Positions 13,621 through 26,874 are shown, counted from the stretch's first letter. The stretch: 64,000 bases of DNA from Marthasterias glacialis (GCA_911728455.2 OU452223.1:4300174-4364173), one strand, 5' to 3'. Numbers and translations: made by a program. The notes: a model not told the origin generated them from the letters alone.

Positions 13621-15339
13621 AGAAATGTTCCACCATTTCAAACTACAACAACTTTAAAACAAAAGTATAAATCATAAGAAAATCGGTGTAATGAAAAAGT
13701 ATATGTGCGACAATTGCCAGTTAATCTCACATCAACAGTTTTCGTTATGAAAGATCGACCCCGTAACAATAAAGTGGAATAGCGAAACTAAATACGTCAA
13801 AATAACAGCCAGAAACTATAAAAATCATTTTTATACAATTGAAGTAAACTATAGCCGATGGGTATCATGACTAAATCCAAACAATATTTCTAAACAAAAC
13901 AAGTATAGGAAACTTATATTTTTTCTTGGAAATGCCATCCCAACTTCTGACATTTGTCAAGTAATCTTTTGTGTTTCAACCTTGTTCTATATGCATTGCG
14001 GGCAGGTATTATGGAGATGGTCAACTAATCTCGATGGACTATACGTTGCCGCTAGACGTCACATCTTCATTTGGAAAAGAGTATGGGCACATTGCTGACT
14101 CACAAGATGATTCACAAACGTATTGGGGGTTCTTTTGAGGTTACTGAAGGTAATAGAATGAACCATTTCTTCAAAGGTACTTGAAATGATGACATGACGT
14201 CAGACACCGCCCCAAAACTCCGGCATTTGAACTGTTGACAGAATCGGTTTTGCAAAGGTCAACCAATCAATATAGGAGATCAGTACTGAATTGACTTGAC
14301 TTCACTTGGGTTGCAGTCATATACCAATTAAGGAAGCCTTCAAACAAATTCCCCTTCGCCTCACGTTTACATCGTTCCCATGAATTTTACTTATTCATCC
14401 TAAATTGCTTAATTATAGTAGTTAGGAAGGGAAAATGCACAAATGGACACGCCAAATTTACCACCACGACTGAAGATGGAAGCCGTGTTATTACTTATGG
14501 GGTGGATATGTAAATAATTGAACTCCAACACGGCTGATGACTCGTGCGATACACGCTGGACATTCTCTTATCGGTGAATCGATGGTGGGGGGTGGGTAGA
14601 TGCTTCAATCCATAATTTATGAAATTAAACCGCTATGATTGATGTTGTCTGGTGCATCTGAAAAGTGCCTTGTGTAATTTAGTCGTTGTCACGTTATGGT
14701 ATTATCCACATTCCGTGCAACAGTCTAGGATCCATACCTCTACATCTAATAATGGAGTCCCTCCGGGTATATCAATTATATGGTAAAATGACATCCTGCG
14801 ATGGAATGGCCAAACAACATGTAATTTATCATAATCTGATGGACCATAACGATACTGTATCTTCATTAGACATTATAACTAAGCCCATAATATCTTAAAT
14901 TGACACTTATTAATGGCTTTACATTTTAATGATCCGCAAAGACTCTGCACTTCCTAAAAATTAGATTGGCGCTATCGACACTGGAACACAGGCCAAGAAT
15001 AGACACAAGTTCCTTCAACCTATTGCCCACTGGTCGAAAAACCAACCATTTCTTGAGGTGTAAGCCTTTATGTGCCAATGATGACATCAATGACAAAAAC
15101 ACGACGCTACAACTGGGAATCAAAACTCATTTCAAACTGGCAAAAGTCGTATCATAAAAGTCACATGCATTTTCATGGCTTAACTTTGGCAGTAAACCCT
15201 TAATGAAGAATCAGGGATACTTCCAGGGATCATGAATAACTGTTGTCATACCTATTGCCATTTGGGACTCAAAAGAGGGATAAATAGTATAGCAGAAAGA
15301 TCACTTTGAAATTCGTTACAATATAGATCTTTGTTTGGT

Positions 15340-15625
15340 GATGCAACGTGACAAGTGATGTCATGATGACGTCACCCCATATTTTATGAATTGGTGACCT
15401 TGCAAGCCCAGTGCAGGAAAAAGTTGAATGTAGCATGTTTCGTTCTCAAGCTATTTAATAAGTGGTCACAAAATTAAAAAATTGTAAACAAAATCGGAAG
15501 ATGACGTCATTATGACGTCACTCCACATTTTTTGCAATAAAGTCCATTGTCTAACAACATACAAAGTTTCAGGTGATCCAGACGTATGTAGTTCGGTAGA
15601 TACAGGGCTTCAAAAAGTGCACCTT
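15340..15625. repeat. GACGTCAT-module dispersed repeat
   Basis: Two similar sub-blocks carry GATGTCATGATGACGTCAC and GATGACGTCATTATGACGTC, followed by TTTTTTGCAATAAAGTCC and CTAACAACAT...AAAGTTTCA. Weaker relatives of the same sentence (ATGACATCACAAC, CTAACAACATGTAAAGTTTC) recur at 16.9-17.05 kb, and CCGGAAG-type pieces recur at 16.77, 17.39 and 17.71 kb. The whole 15.3-17.8 kb flank of the 16-kb array is probably one old repeat cluster. Confidence 0.5.
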
Positions 15626-15774
15626 TAATGTAACAGCACGAGTCTTTGTAAATTTGATTTACATTCTTTCCTACAGACAAATATACACAAAAAGGTACAA
15701 AAACAACTTTACGTAACTAATTTACTAAAAAAGAGTTGTTTTGAAAGATGTCAAGGAACTGACTGCTTAAGCTC

Positions 15775-16600
15775 TGTCCCACAAATTTGCATATTGCCAA
15801 CATGAGCTTGACCAGGTCTTGCCCATATGATACCCATATGGGCCTTTGCATATTCTACCCACAAAAGTTTGCTTAAGTCTTTTCCATTATGAGATACATT
15901 GTAATCAAATAGACATTTGCATCTTTTGCACACTCTGGATTGCTTTTATAGGTACTTCTCATTCCAATATGAGCCTTTTCATGATTAGCATTTCCCTTGA
16001 AAAAAATCCTTATTACATTAACGCATACCACTATTAGTTGAGAAACCAATATGGGTCCATGCATATTCTGCCCACACAGGGGCTTGCCCAGGTCTTTCCC
16101 AGGTCTTTTTCATGTATTACCCATATGGGCCTTGGCATATTCTATCCATATGGGCTTGCCCAGGTCTGTCCCATATGTTACCTATATAGGCCTTTGCATA
16201 TTCTGCCCACAGGGGCTTGCCCAGGCCTTTCCCATTTGGGCCTTTACATATTCTACCAATATGGGGCTTGCCCAGGTCTTTCGCATGTTACCCATATGGG
16301 TCTTTACATATTCTACCCATATGGGCTTGCCAAGTACTTTCCCATTTGATACCATATGGATCTTTACACACTCTATGCTTGCCCAGGTCTTTCCCATATG
16401 TTACCCATATTGGCCTTTGCATATTTCACCCACATGGGCCTGCCCATGTGGGCCCATAAGATACCCAGATGGGAGGATTCTTCACAAATTTATCCCATAT
16501 GGGCCCCACCCACATGGGGCGAATATGGGTTGGCCCGGCCCATATGTCCCAGGTATTGCCCATATTGGCCTCATATGGGCTTGCTACATGGGTTACTTCA
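15775..16600. repeat. Degenerate satellite of about 62 bp built on the palindrome CCCATATGGG
   Basis: The unit reads roughly CCCATATGGGCCTTTGCATA, TTCTACCCATATGGGC, TTGCCCAGGTCTTTCCCATA. It starts faintly at 15775, is interrupted at about 15870-16040, and is dense from 16050 to 16600. Each unit has two copies of the self-complementary decamer. Because the motif is palindromic, open frames appear on both strands (up to 215 codons); I treat them as by-products. Confidence 0.75.
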
Positions 16601-18373
16601 CATATGTTGTCTGCATTAAGGTCATTCATACCAACTTTGAAATTACCATAAACTTCACCACAGACATCAAGCAAAAGTGTATTTTTAACCATATTTAACC
16701 TGCAAGCAGACCCTTGACGGACTATAACATCGTTGAAAGTAAATCCAAAAAAGGTGCTATTTTAAATTCTGACCGGAAGTAGAGGTAACGTGAGGTCACA
16801 CACGCAACAAAATTGAAGACCTATTAACAAAGTATAATCCCGCAGAAATCAACCTAAACTCTCTTGTGCTTAATTTTATATCAATTTTCAAGGATTTAAA
16901 AATTTATTGCTTAAAAATTTTGTAATTCGACACCTGATGGCATCATCATGACATCACAACTTTCTCAGCATGTACAAGTTATAGTCTAACAACATGTAAA
17001 GTTTCAACATATGAATTTGTGTTTCAGTCATTCTAAGACCAATCTTTATATACAACATGCAGGAGATAATCCAACCCCTGTTGAAATTTCATATGTACAG
17101 ATCGCATTCTATCCACGGCTGTTTGGTGTCATCAGCAGCTTAAGTGATAAAACGGCCGTTGTTTGTACCAGAACTTTGCTCCATTAATAGATTCAAGAGA
17201 GAAGTTTGTGCAATGCCAACTGACACTGTCATACATTTGTACTTCACTACATACAAATGGCTATCAACCATGGCCATTACAATCATCAAAAAAATTTCTT
17301 CATGTGTAACGATCATTTTCAAACATCAATTTACGTGACTTTCTGACATGTAGTTAATGAGATATTTATAACACACTTCAACATCCGGTATCAACCGGAA
17401 GATGACCACGGCCGAGGTCACTCACACAAACAAAAACGTAATTTAGATTTACCGTATTATAAGATGGTGAAAACATTATGGCCATAGCTGTTGGCATTTT
17501 CAAGATGGAGGCTTTTGAAATAATTTACCACCTACAATGTTTTAAAAAATAACTTTGAAAATGCAGTTTTCGTGCCTGTATTTGCTGACGTATCACGTGA
17601 CTTCTTTTATACTTTGCACCAGTGTTTTATATGTAGACCTCAATGATACTGCAAAGTTTGGTGACAATGGAACATTTGGTTTGAGATATTATTTATACTT
17701 AAAAACTTCAACTTCCGGTTTTGACAGGAAGTTCACCTCAGGCAAGGTCACCGACACAAACAAAAATGTCAAGCTCTTCTTGTACTATATGATGGCGTCA
17801 TAATTATTCCCATAACTTTTAGCATTTTCATGACAGAGGGCTTTGAAATCCTTAATTTTAAATTTGAACGAGGAAATGTGTTTGTCACTCTCTGACAAGC
17901 TTGTTTGTCTGCAAACAGTTGTTGATCACCAACCCCCAACCACTTCCCTTTCAGAAAATCAAAGTAAAACTATTTTTATTTGGTGAACAATACATGTTTA
18001 GAATAGCGTCCATAGTGAGCAAAAACATCTTATCAACTAATCCTCAATGACACATCCAATCTCAATTGATTGTGTGTTCAGATGAGAATTATCGGGGCAG
18101 TAATACTAGCAGGCTAGAACTTGGACAAATTGCTTAAGATCGAACATCTCAAGAGACGGGAAATTTTAAGAAAAAGTGAATTGTCAGCTCCTGAATCTTC
18201 AGCCATTTGTATTTTGTTTACTATACATGTGCAGTCTGTAGTTACATCTGAGAGATCAAATCATTGTTCTGCTAACTTTAAATGTTAGTTTCAGGCCCAG
18301 CTGTCACTGAAGGGCATTATACAACTGGCTTTATCTCTTACAAAATATGTGATTTTCCCTAACTTACATTTGT

Positions 18374-18976
18374 AATAGACCGATTGCGTGACCCATGTCA
18401 CGTGACCTGTAGTGGGTATTAATGTGAACATACACGACGCCCTCCATAGGAAAGTGCGGCTCGGTACATGATGATTGTTGCATTTGTTTATTCGATTAAG
18501 ACTTTTCCTTCTCGAAATCTGTGAAAAATATTCTAGATTTTGTACCAAAGACCTTCATGTGACTAAATTAAAGACAGTTCCAGAAGTCTTGGAAGTTCTA
18601 CAAGGAACGTAAATGTTCACTTAGTGGTAGTACCAGTTGCACGATGGAACGTTGGGCCAGACAACCTCGATCACACACTTTTCAACACCCGCCCCACCCC
18701 TCATTTTTTTTACAGTGATTCACATTACAAAAAAAATAACACGCGGGTTGCTACATCTCCGTCCGGCGGCGGTAGTGCATATTATCTCAAAATAATTACC
18801 TCTTTAGTAGAAGAATTCTAGTACTAGTAGTTAATGAAATGGTAATATGACTGAAATGGCATAATAACTGTGTTATTATTACCAAAAGCCGACTGTTCAG
18901 CTCAGATGGCGTAGTACCCACTACAGGTCACGTGATGACATGTAATGTAAACATTGGTCGCGCAATTGGTCTATTT
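18374..18976. mobile_element. Non-autonomous inverted-repeat element, about 600 bp
   Basis: The left end AATAGACCGATTGCGTGACC with CACGTGACCTGTAGTGGGTA faces the right end TACCCACTACAGGTCACGTG with GCGCAATTGGTCTATT. The inverted terminal repeat is about 65 bp with one 14-bp gap. The interior has no recognisable transposase. Confidence 0.6.
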
Positions 18977-19992
18977 TGATTTAGGAGGGAGCAACAGCTT
19001 GATGCTCGTCTGTAGAATAGCTGCAGTATAGCATTTTTTTCTAAATGAAACATAGAATTGTTCAAAACAGCTAGACTTATCTTACCTTTAGACTCTTCTC
19101 AGATCCACCTCCAAAGAAGAGGTTTGCATGGAGTGTTTTATTTAGTCTGGTTCCTGGACTACAGACAAATTACGGGCAATGACAGCAGTGTTTGGGTAGG
19201 GTTGCTCACTCAGCAGTTTCTCACTACTGTGTTTTAATTTCTCTTCTCCATCAAAAACCTGTTACAAAAATCATTATATTAGAACACTTACTGGTTGACA
19301 TGAATGCAAAATAAATGTATCGGTATCTACAGTGCAAATTGCCAGCGGTAATAATGCAGAGCTACATGTTACGCCGGTTCATCTACCTACAATGTACTTG
19401 ACTAGCCCTCTAATCCACACTGCAAAATCAAACGTACGTTATTTAGCACACCACTGATTAACCTAAATTTAGACAAAATTCAAATTAAATAAAACTGTAC
19501 ATACGAACCAATCCTTCGCAAATTCTCTTGCTAAATATTCAGACAGTCCATGTGTCTTTTTGTGGTCTCAATCTTTCAAAATTAGAGATTTAAGTAAATA
19601 TTATCACTCTCATTATTTTTGCAAAGTTTTCAGCCCGTTTCAAGAAGAACCCAAAAATATAGGTCCGACCGCCCAACCTGGTGACTATTCGTACGCTCTA
19701 CAATTAACTAAATTATCAATCTCCCTGGAAATGAAGTAGAATATTGATAAATAATATGTGTAGACACACTAAATAATTATTTATGAATTACCAACAGGCA
19801 ACCATGGTGATGGGATATAAAAACTTCTTATAAAAACTTTCCACATCATTAAAGCCCTACCACGACTCTCAACAACTGTATAAGTGCGCGCCACCATTAA
19901 AGTGGAATAGCGCCCTCTGTTTTCTGTCCACATCGTTTAACAGTGGTAAACTTTATCCAAACAAATTGGATCACCACGTTCTTATATAACTC

Positions 19993-20125
19993 TATGGCCG
20001 TTTACGAAACCACGGTTTGGACTTGGGCTTGGGCTAAGGCTTTGTCAGTTATTTTGAAAATGTGTGCTTTCTTACGGGGATTCAAAAAGGCGGACGGAGC
20101 CCAAGCCGTGATTTCGTAAAGGGAT
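19993..20125. mobile_element. Short inverted-repeat element, about 130 bp
   Basis: TTTACGAAACCACGGTTTGG and ACTTGGGC on the left face GAGCCCAAGCCGTGATTTCGTAAA on the right. This is a 25-bp imperfect terminal inverted repeat with a short interior and no open frame. Confidence 0.5.
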
Positions 20126-20419
20126 TATGATTGCCACACACAAAATGCCTAGTTGCAACCTCGTTCCCAGGGGTAATTGATCTCGCCGCGCCATTTTTTG
20201 GTACCGCGGTTGGCTCAATCATACCGTGACCGAGAGGAATCCGGCGCGCTGCCCATGGTGGTGAGGTTGGCCTACTGAAGGTTTTACCATTTACAATATT
20301 CCTTTTATCATGCTTAGATTCAGATTTTAAGCACCATCTCAACACTTTTCCAGGATTTTTTTTTCATAATTAGATGTTTGCCTGGTAAAAAGCTCAGTTG
20401 TCACCAACGACCAACGTTT

Positions 20420-20560
20420 AGTGCCTACATGTCATCACGTGACCTATTGTGGGTACTATGTCATCTGAGCTGATGTGCAAATACATGCCGTGACCGACAG
20501 AGTCACACCAAAAGTTGGCTTTTGGTAATAATAACACAGTTACTAAGCCATTTTATTCAA
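20420..20560. repeat. Second, inverted copy of the right end of the 18.4-kb element
   Basis: ATGTCATCACGTGACCTATT, GTGGGTACTATGTCATCTGA and GCTTTTGGTAATAATAACAC match the reverse complement of 18860-18960 over about 110 bp, with a roughly 35-bp insert. It is either a solo end or the far arm of a larger fold-back spanning 18.86-20.56 kb. Confidence 0.6.
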
Positions 20561-22402
20561 GTTGTATGTTGTGATGTTGATATTTAGCACATACTGTATT
20601 AATGAACTACCAGTATTTTACTATAAAAGAGGTTTATAATTTGAGTGATGCACTACAGGCGTCGGATGATTTCGTAGCCACCCGCCTGATATTTGTTTGT
20701 AATGTGGGGATATCTTGCAAAATATCCTGGAATAGTTTTGAGAAGTTGCCTTACTGGCAGAACATTGTTGGGAATTGCTATATTAAGTGAATACGTGCGT
20801 TGTCTGGATTATTTTGCCCCCTTTTTAAACTTAATTCCTGTTTTGATGTAATTGACCAGAATTCATTTTCATCCGACGAGTCCAAGCCAAGTACAATGGT
20901 ATCATAGAATTTCATCTACAGGCTGAGTACACTGTCCGCAATCTTTTTATAGCTACGTGCAAAACATCACTTTCGTGGATTCTTTACAGACACAAGTTCA
21001 ATCTTGTGTGGTACGTTGATTGGACTCAACTCATCTGTTGAGTCAGATATTACAATTGTACGGAGAAGTCTCAGGCAGATAAATCAATAAACAAATCAAA
21101 ATATGCCTAAACATGGATCACATAATTGAATCAAAACTGAATAGGTCTACGACTGTTTTTGATCAGACGTTCTATTCATCCAGCAGCTCGGAAAATATGT
21201 TAGGAATGCTGATGTCGCCATCCTGGGAATAACTTATGTTCCGGCAATTACATGGAGAGACTACAGAGATTTCTTGTCTCTACTTTAAATGCATACGCTA
21301 TCTATCGTTTATCAAATCCCTTCCAGCTTATTCTTAGTTTTGATTGTAACAATTTTATTGGACAGGTATACAGGGACCACTGCCAGCAGGTCTAATAAGG
21401 TATACTGAAATGTTCCCATTGTTTTGTAATTAGAATGGATGGATAATTCAATTATAACTTATACAGCCTGACAGTTTTACAATAGCTATAGCTGACTTCA
21501 GCAGAATTCAGAATTATTTCTCCCTCAGCAAAACAAACTGCGACGCGGGATTTTTTTTTTTTTTTTTTTAGTAGTGCGCCAAGTCATTCTTATATAGATG
21601 TCCAAGGAGCACAGGACGAAAGACAATTGAAAATCAAGTAATAAAAACGTAATGTTTACAGATTTCCGATATTTCTTATACATCTTCAATGGGTCTCAAT
21701 AGACAGTGATATCTTGTGGAAAGCACTAAATTTTCATTTGTGCGTATGGGTCGTTGACATTGTCAGAAAACGACGTACCGTGTAAGCCTTTGATCACAGA
21801 GCGAAGACTTGAGTGTCTATTCTCTCTGACGTCTTGAGGGAAACAACAAAAATCGTTTGGGTGCTATTGGCGCTATACACAGATCAAGCAAGAATCACGT
21901 CAAGCGTGGGGGTTTAACCAAGGCAAAAAGTTGAATTAAGACTAGGATCGATCGTCTGTACAGAGACTGCTAATGATAACATTGCCTTACACCATTGTAT
22001 CTACCCAGCCGGAAATACTCCGGAAGGAAGATATTGGGGAACACAAGACATCTTTTCTACGCATTTCTTTTGTACATTAGGTGCACCGTATATTAATGAA
22101 AACAGTGATCAGTGGTTTACGATTACCATGATTTCATAGGCCTACTCTATTAGTCAACTGTTTCGCACTCTCAGTACACGTGGTATGTACAGATATATAG
22201 GCGTCTCAACCACATACATTCTGCCCTGTGATTGGTTTACAGCCCATCATTTTGATATCATCTTGTTTTTTTCTAGACAGTCGCGCACTGTGCCCGTAGC
22301 AACCAATGTGCTATACCCATAGCAACCATACCCGTAGCAAAAGCAGCTTCTTGGTACCAAGACGTCTATGTTAGTGTATCGTATGGGTTGATACGAAACA
22401 AT

Positions 22403-22540
22403 TATTGACTGCTTTTATCGATGATCCTAGGACCGTTCTATTTCCCCTTGGCTTCGCCTCGAGAAAATAGAATGCTCCGGGAGTCACCTCAGTATAGTCG
22501 TAGTTTTAATCATAGCATTTGAAGCAGTCAATAAGCGTTT
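22403..22540. repeat. Nested fold-back
   Basis: TTATTGACTGCTT on the left faces AAGCAGTCAATAA on the right. Inside, CTATTTCCCCTTGGCTTCG and CGAGAAAATAG form a smaller hairpin. The TCGCCTCG-type loop recalls the GCGCCTCCGGC centre of the palindrome at 43.8 kb. Confidence 0.55.
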
Positions 22541-24094
22541 GCCCTTAACTCTTAAGGTTATGTGAACCAAAATGAACTGCCACTTAGGTTCAAGAGTATC
22601 AGGAAAATGCGTACCACACTTGGTATTGTAAAAAAAAAAAATAAGTCATTGTTATTTTTCATAATTCACATAATTATTAGCAAAATCTTTTTTTTTTTAC
22701 ATTTATATACGATACAGAAGACGTTTACTGATGATAAAAACTGCAGAAGCGAAATCACTGTTGCCCCAAGGGCATTTAGCTTCCGATAAATTAAAGTAAA
22801 ACAAGTTTGACTAGATTTAGAGTAAAATTCAAGTAACATTCAAGGAAAACAAAGTTCATAAAAATGTCCACTACACGAACTTAAATTGCTACCTTGGGTT
22901 CCAATCTTGAGGGCGCTGTGGGCTATTTATGTGCACGAGACGTACCGTTGTGCAAGAAAATGATGAAACCCCAAATAATTATTATAGCAAGTCATCGGAC
23001 TCTTGACAACGAAACACGGCGGTTAGGGGAAGGAGTCTAGCCCTACACTTTGGCCAGTTGATTTTTTTTTCTTAGCAACAACGTCCACAAATAAAAATAT
23101 TAGTAGAACACAGCATTGCTATTCATCGAACAAAATTTGTATTAATATCAGTCTGAAAGCTTACTGATTATGAAGTTCATGTACCAGTAGCAATCTTCCG
23201 TAGAAATATTGCTGTCTGAAACACTGTTAAAGTCGAAATTACGGACAATGTGTTTACATGCTGAAAAATGGGCAGGTTTTTTTTTTTTTTTTTATGGGGG
23301 GGGGGTCTCCTGACTCAGACAACAGATTGAGCCCAAATTTTCCGTTTTTTCTCCCATGCACATATTGAATCGCACAAAGTATAGAACACGTCACTATCAG
23401 CTTTATCAATCCTATATTTTACCTTTAAATTTCAATATAAATATATATTAAAAACCCTGAAAGTGCCGCATACTGGAACAGAGTTTATTTGGCAACATTT
23501 TCCAGGTCAGTTTCAGCAAACAAACAGCCAATTCAAACACAGCGTCATTCTGTTTCGCACGAGAATGAAAGCTGCTCGATATCATCGTTCACTTCGTTGA
23601 AATGGCAATAGACTGTTAAGCTATAAAGCTCGAGAGAGACTACGAGATTTTGCGAGAATCTTTACTTCCGGGCACCTCGCAAAGAAGCTACAGCCAAAAA
23701 ACACTTGTTTTGTGCCGGGAGCTCAATGGTGACCTTTTCGTCGCGAGACTTAAATTTATTGTCTATTAGTACGCCTTGTAGTTTAAGCAAAAATGAACGT
23801 TTTATATTTTTTTTCTTGACAAAAAACACCTGTCTTACTTCGTTCGCTTGTGGAAAATTATTTGTGTAATCCTTTCATCCAAACACGTCGGCAATGTGTA
23901 TTTAATGCTTGTCTGTTTATATGACATTAGAAAGACAAACGAAAGAATTTTAGTGTAGGCAATATTTTTTGAGACAATTACTGCCTGTCTTATTTTCGTT
24001 TGTCTATGATCAGTTCGTTTAGGCGTGTCTACCCTTGTTGACACAGAGGACTTTAACGGGTTTCGGATGGTCTGACAGACGGAGGAGTTTACTA

Positions 24095-24765
24095 TTTTTA
24101 ATAATAATAATAAAGGTTAGTTCTAAAGCGCAAAATCAATCTAAATGGATATTCAAGGCGCGGAGAAGAAGAGCCAATGAAGAACAAAGAACAAATCCAA
24201 TGGGACCAAAATAACTACTGAGGAAATTATACATATGCAAAGCAATGAACAATAAACCAACAAACAATCTACCAATGAAAAGCTTTCTTGAAAAGATGAG
24301 TTTTGAGTGCCACTTCAACAGTGTGGACATCTGAAATATTACGGATATCTTGAGGAAGATCGTTCTGGAGAAAAGTTCCAGCACATGCGAATGAACAATC
24401 CCCTCCCCCCCCCCCTCATTGATTGTGAGTTTTAGGTACAAGTGAAAAAGAGTTGGAGGACCGAAGGTTTCTAGAGGGATGATATTGAATGAACAGACTG
24501 GAATTGTACTCTGGAGCAGAACCTAACAGGCAATGAAATACAAGCAAAAGGTAATACGATAAGACATGGGGAGCCAACGGAGAGATTTTAACGCTGGTGT
24601 GATGTGACTCCTGCGATTGGATAACGAAACAATTCAGGCAGCTGTGTTTTGAAGCCTCTGCAATCTGGCAATTTCAGTGTTTGGCAATTGATAGAGAAGA
24701 GAATAACAAAAGTCTAAACGAGATGAAAAAAGAGCATGGACAAAACCAATGTCCAAACAATGGGA
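24095..24765. repeat. Dispersed repeat of about 670 bp
   Basis: It begins AATAATAATAATAAAGG and AAAGCGCAAAATCAAT. Recognisable sentences follow in order: GAGTTTTGAGTGCCACTTC, CTTGAGGAAGATCGTTCTGG, GGGGAGCCAACGGAGAG, TGGTGTGATGTGACTCC and GCAGCTGTGTTTTGAAGCC. I know this ordered set as a common non-coding repeat in echinoderm and other marine animal genomes but cannot name the family. Both strands have only short frames. Confidence 0.55.
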
Positions 24766-25254
24766 CAACAGAGAGAAGTCCCCGATTTACCTGGTCGAAA
24801 AACAAGTGTGTAATGACGTTTCCCCTATGAATCAGCCCGAATGAGACCAAAGAGTTGGGGGATTCCCCCACCCCGGTCCCTAACAACTAAAAAGAACAGC
24901 ATATTGTGCTAAATTGAATATAATGCTAAACGATTTCGCATACCTGATAATGAAATTGAACTGATTGCTTGAATTCTTAATTCGAAACACAGTGGCAACT
25001 GAAAAGGCAAATCGCTTTATTATATGAAAATTGAACTTGTGCTTAGTTGCCGAAACTGACAGGGAAAACTTATATTAAAAATAACAAAACTGTTTTTAGC
25101 TAACATTGGAAAACGTGAATTTTTATTTCACATGAAACGTCATTATTCATTTATATAACAATTCATAATGAGTGATATTTGAAGCTTTGCATGGTGTGGA
25201 TACAGGAAGTAATTATTATTATTAATAGTAAATTTGCGGGGTACAACAATGTAT

Positions 25255-25400
25255 AAATCTCTTTTTGGGGGAGTGGTGGCTCTGAAAAGAGCCGGTGTGG
25301 TCTCGACGTTTCGAACAGTATACTCTGCCCGTCTTCAGTCAGCATTAGGATTATAAGCCTTTGAGAAAGGCTCTGCTAAGGTCGAAACGTTAAGCCATTA
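25255..25400 (-). repeat. Repeat segment with two CGAAACGT motifs and a histone-type stem-loop
   Basis: Read on the minus strand it contains CTGACTGAAGACGGGC, GTTCGAAACGTCGAGACCAC and then the stem-loop below. Near its other end the plus strand reads AAGGTCGAAACGTTAAGCC. Pairs of such GAAACGT sentences are familiar from termini of Penelope-like and related retroelements. The assignment is tentative because no coding part lies beside it. Confidence 0.4.
25278..25293 (-). promoter_or_regulatory. Perfect match to the metazoan histone mRNA 3' stem-loop, with no histone gene
   Basis: The minus strand reads GGCTCTTTTCAGAGCC followed by ACCACTC. This matches all 16 positions of the replication-dependent histone terminator hairpin (6-bp stem, TTTC loop) plus the usual ACC tail. 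About 13 nt further is CCAAAAAGAGA, resembling the purine-rich downstream element that U7 snRNA binds. No histone frame precedes it, so it is an orphan or part of a repeat. Confidence 0.6.
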
Positions 25401-26874
25401 CCCTTTCTTTCTTTTTTTTTCTTGCTTTTTTTTTCTTCTTCTTTTTTGCATGCAGGTTGGTAAGCTATTTCTATGTACTCAACTTTTTTTAATCAATGAG
25501 CTTTGAGGCAGAAAATAATTATTTCTGTTTTTTTGACAATTACCGGGTACCAATCGGGTACTTCGTCTTCAATTGCATTTTCTAACAGTAATCAGATCCA
25601 AGGTAAAACATCTTATCTGGATAAAGGTTCTGCCCTTTAATCTTCAGCAATCTTCCTAGCCTGTCAATCCTTAAACACTCTGCCCTTGGGGGATTTAAAC
25701 GGTGCCCGGTTTATTTTATTCGAGTTTCATATTGTGACAGTTACCCTACCTGGTCTTCACATTAGGTGCATTGGCACTGTTTAATTAAGAAAAAAGAGAA
25801 CCAGACTGTGGTTACACTGTTGCCAGATGGCTGATCCACCATGACAAAAGGTCTAGATAGTGCACTGACCCATCAGGGATAACTCAAAGTTTGTCCCAAG
25901 GCACAAGCTGGTGTCTCATGGTATCGGGGGCGATACGCCTAATTGGTGCTCGATATGTGGCAGGGTGTAACCCCGCCCCCCCCCCCCACCCCCGCCCCTC
26001 CTTCTGTGTTCTGGAAATCTTTGGAATTCTGTTAAGGATTTTAGAGGGGTACTTCTGTACAAGAGGGGAAGAGTGTTTTAGAGTATGGGAACATTTAGGA
26101 GGGCTCCCTCTGCCACATGTCATGCATGGTATTGATACAACAGAATGTTGGCCTGATGCACAGGAATTACAGCCAATACACACACAAAAATAATAACAAT
26201 ATAAATATTCACAAAAATCATAACATAAAACCATAAAAGTAGGTTTGAAAACAAATCTTTGTTTTCAAAGCTACATTCTGTAAAACTGCAAATTAAAAAT
26301 TCGCAAAAGGAAACCGTGAAAAAATTGTCTCCACATTTCAAATCTTGCAGAATGATCTACAGCAGATTTATCATGTTTTTGAATATAACATTCATTGTAG
26401 TGGAAGTGTTCAGACAAATTCCTGTCTGCAACTTCAGAACCTTTCAAATCACATTCAAACTTGTAAAGTGGCTGGTACTTGACATTCTGATGGTTGGCGA
26501 GTTGTAATGTAATAAATCCGTGATCCAATCTCACAATCACCTTTCATACCTACATTGTCCCTGGGCAATTTTAAGTTAGGGATAGACAGTAGCAGTAAGT
26601 CATCTGTTCCAGCCCAACTATAATTCTACTCAAATGCCACGGCAAATATACTCCTTCCCTTTCCCTCCTCCTGCCACCCATCCCATCTTGATGGTAGGGG
26701 TAGAACAGAATTCAATGATTGCAGTTTGGCTTGTGACAATTTTCTGTGACAGGACCCTCCTGAACCAAGCAGCCCCTACCCTTTCCTTCGACCAATACTG
26801 CTTGACTCTGAAGAGCACAGTCAAACTCTCATGCTTGAAGGAACTACGAGTGAGTAAATAAAACCGTGTTCAAT

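Noticed and set aside
16051-16698. 215-codon open frame on the plus strand, with overlapping frames on both strands
   Set aside because: It lies wholly in the CCCATATGGG satellite. The peptide repeats because the DNA does, and other frames are equally open.
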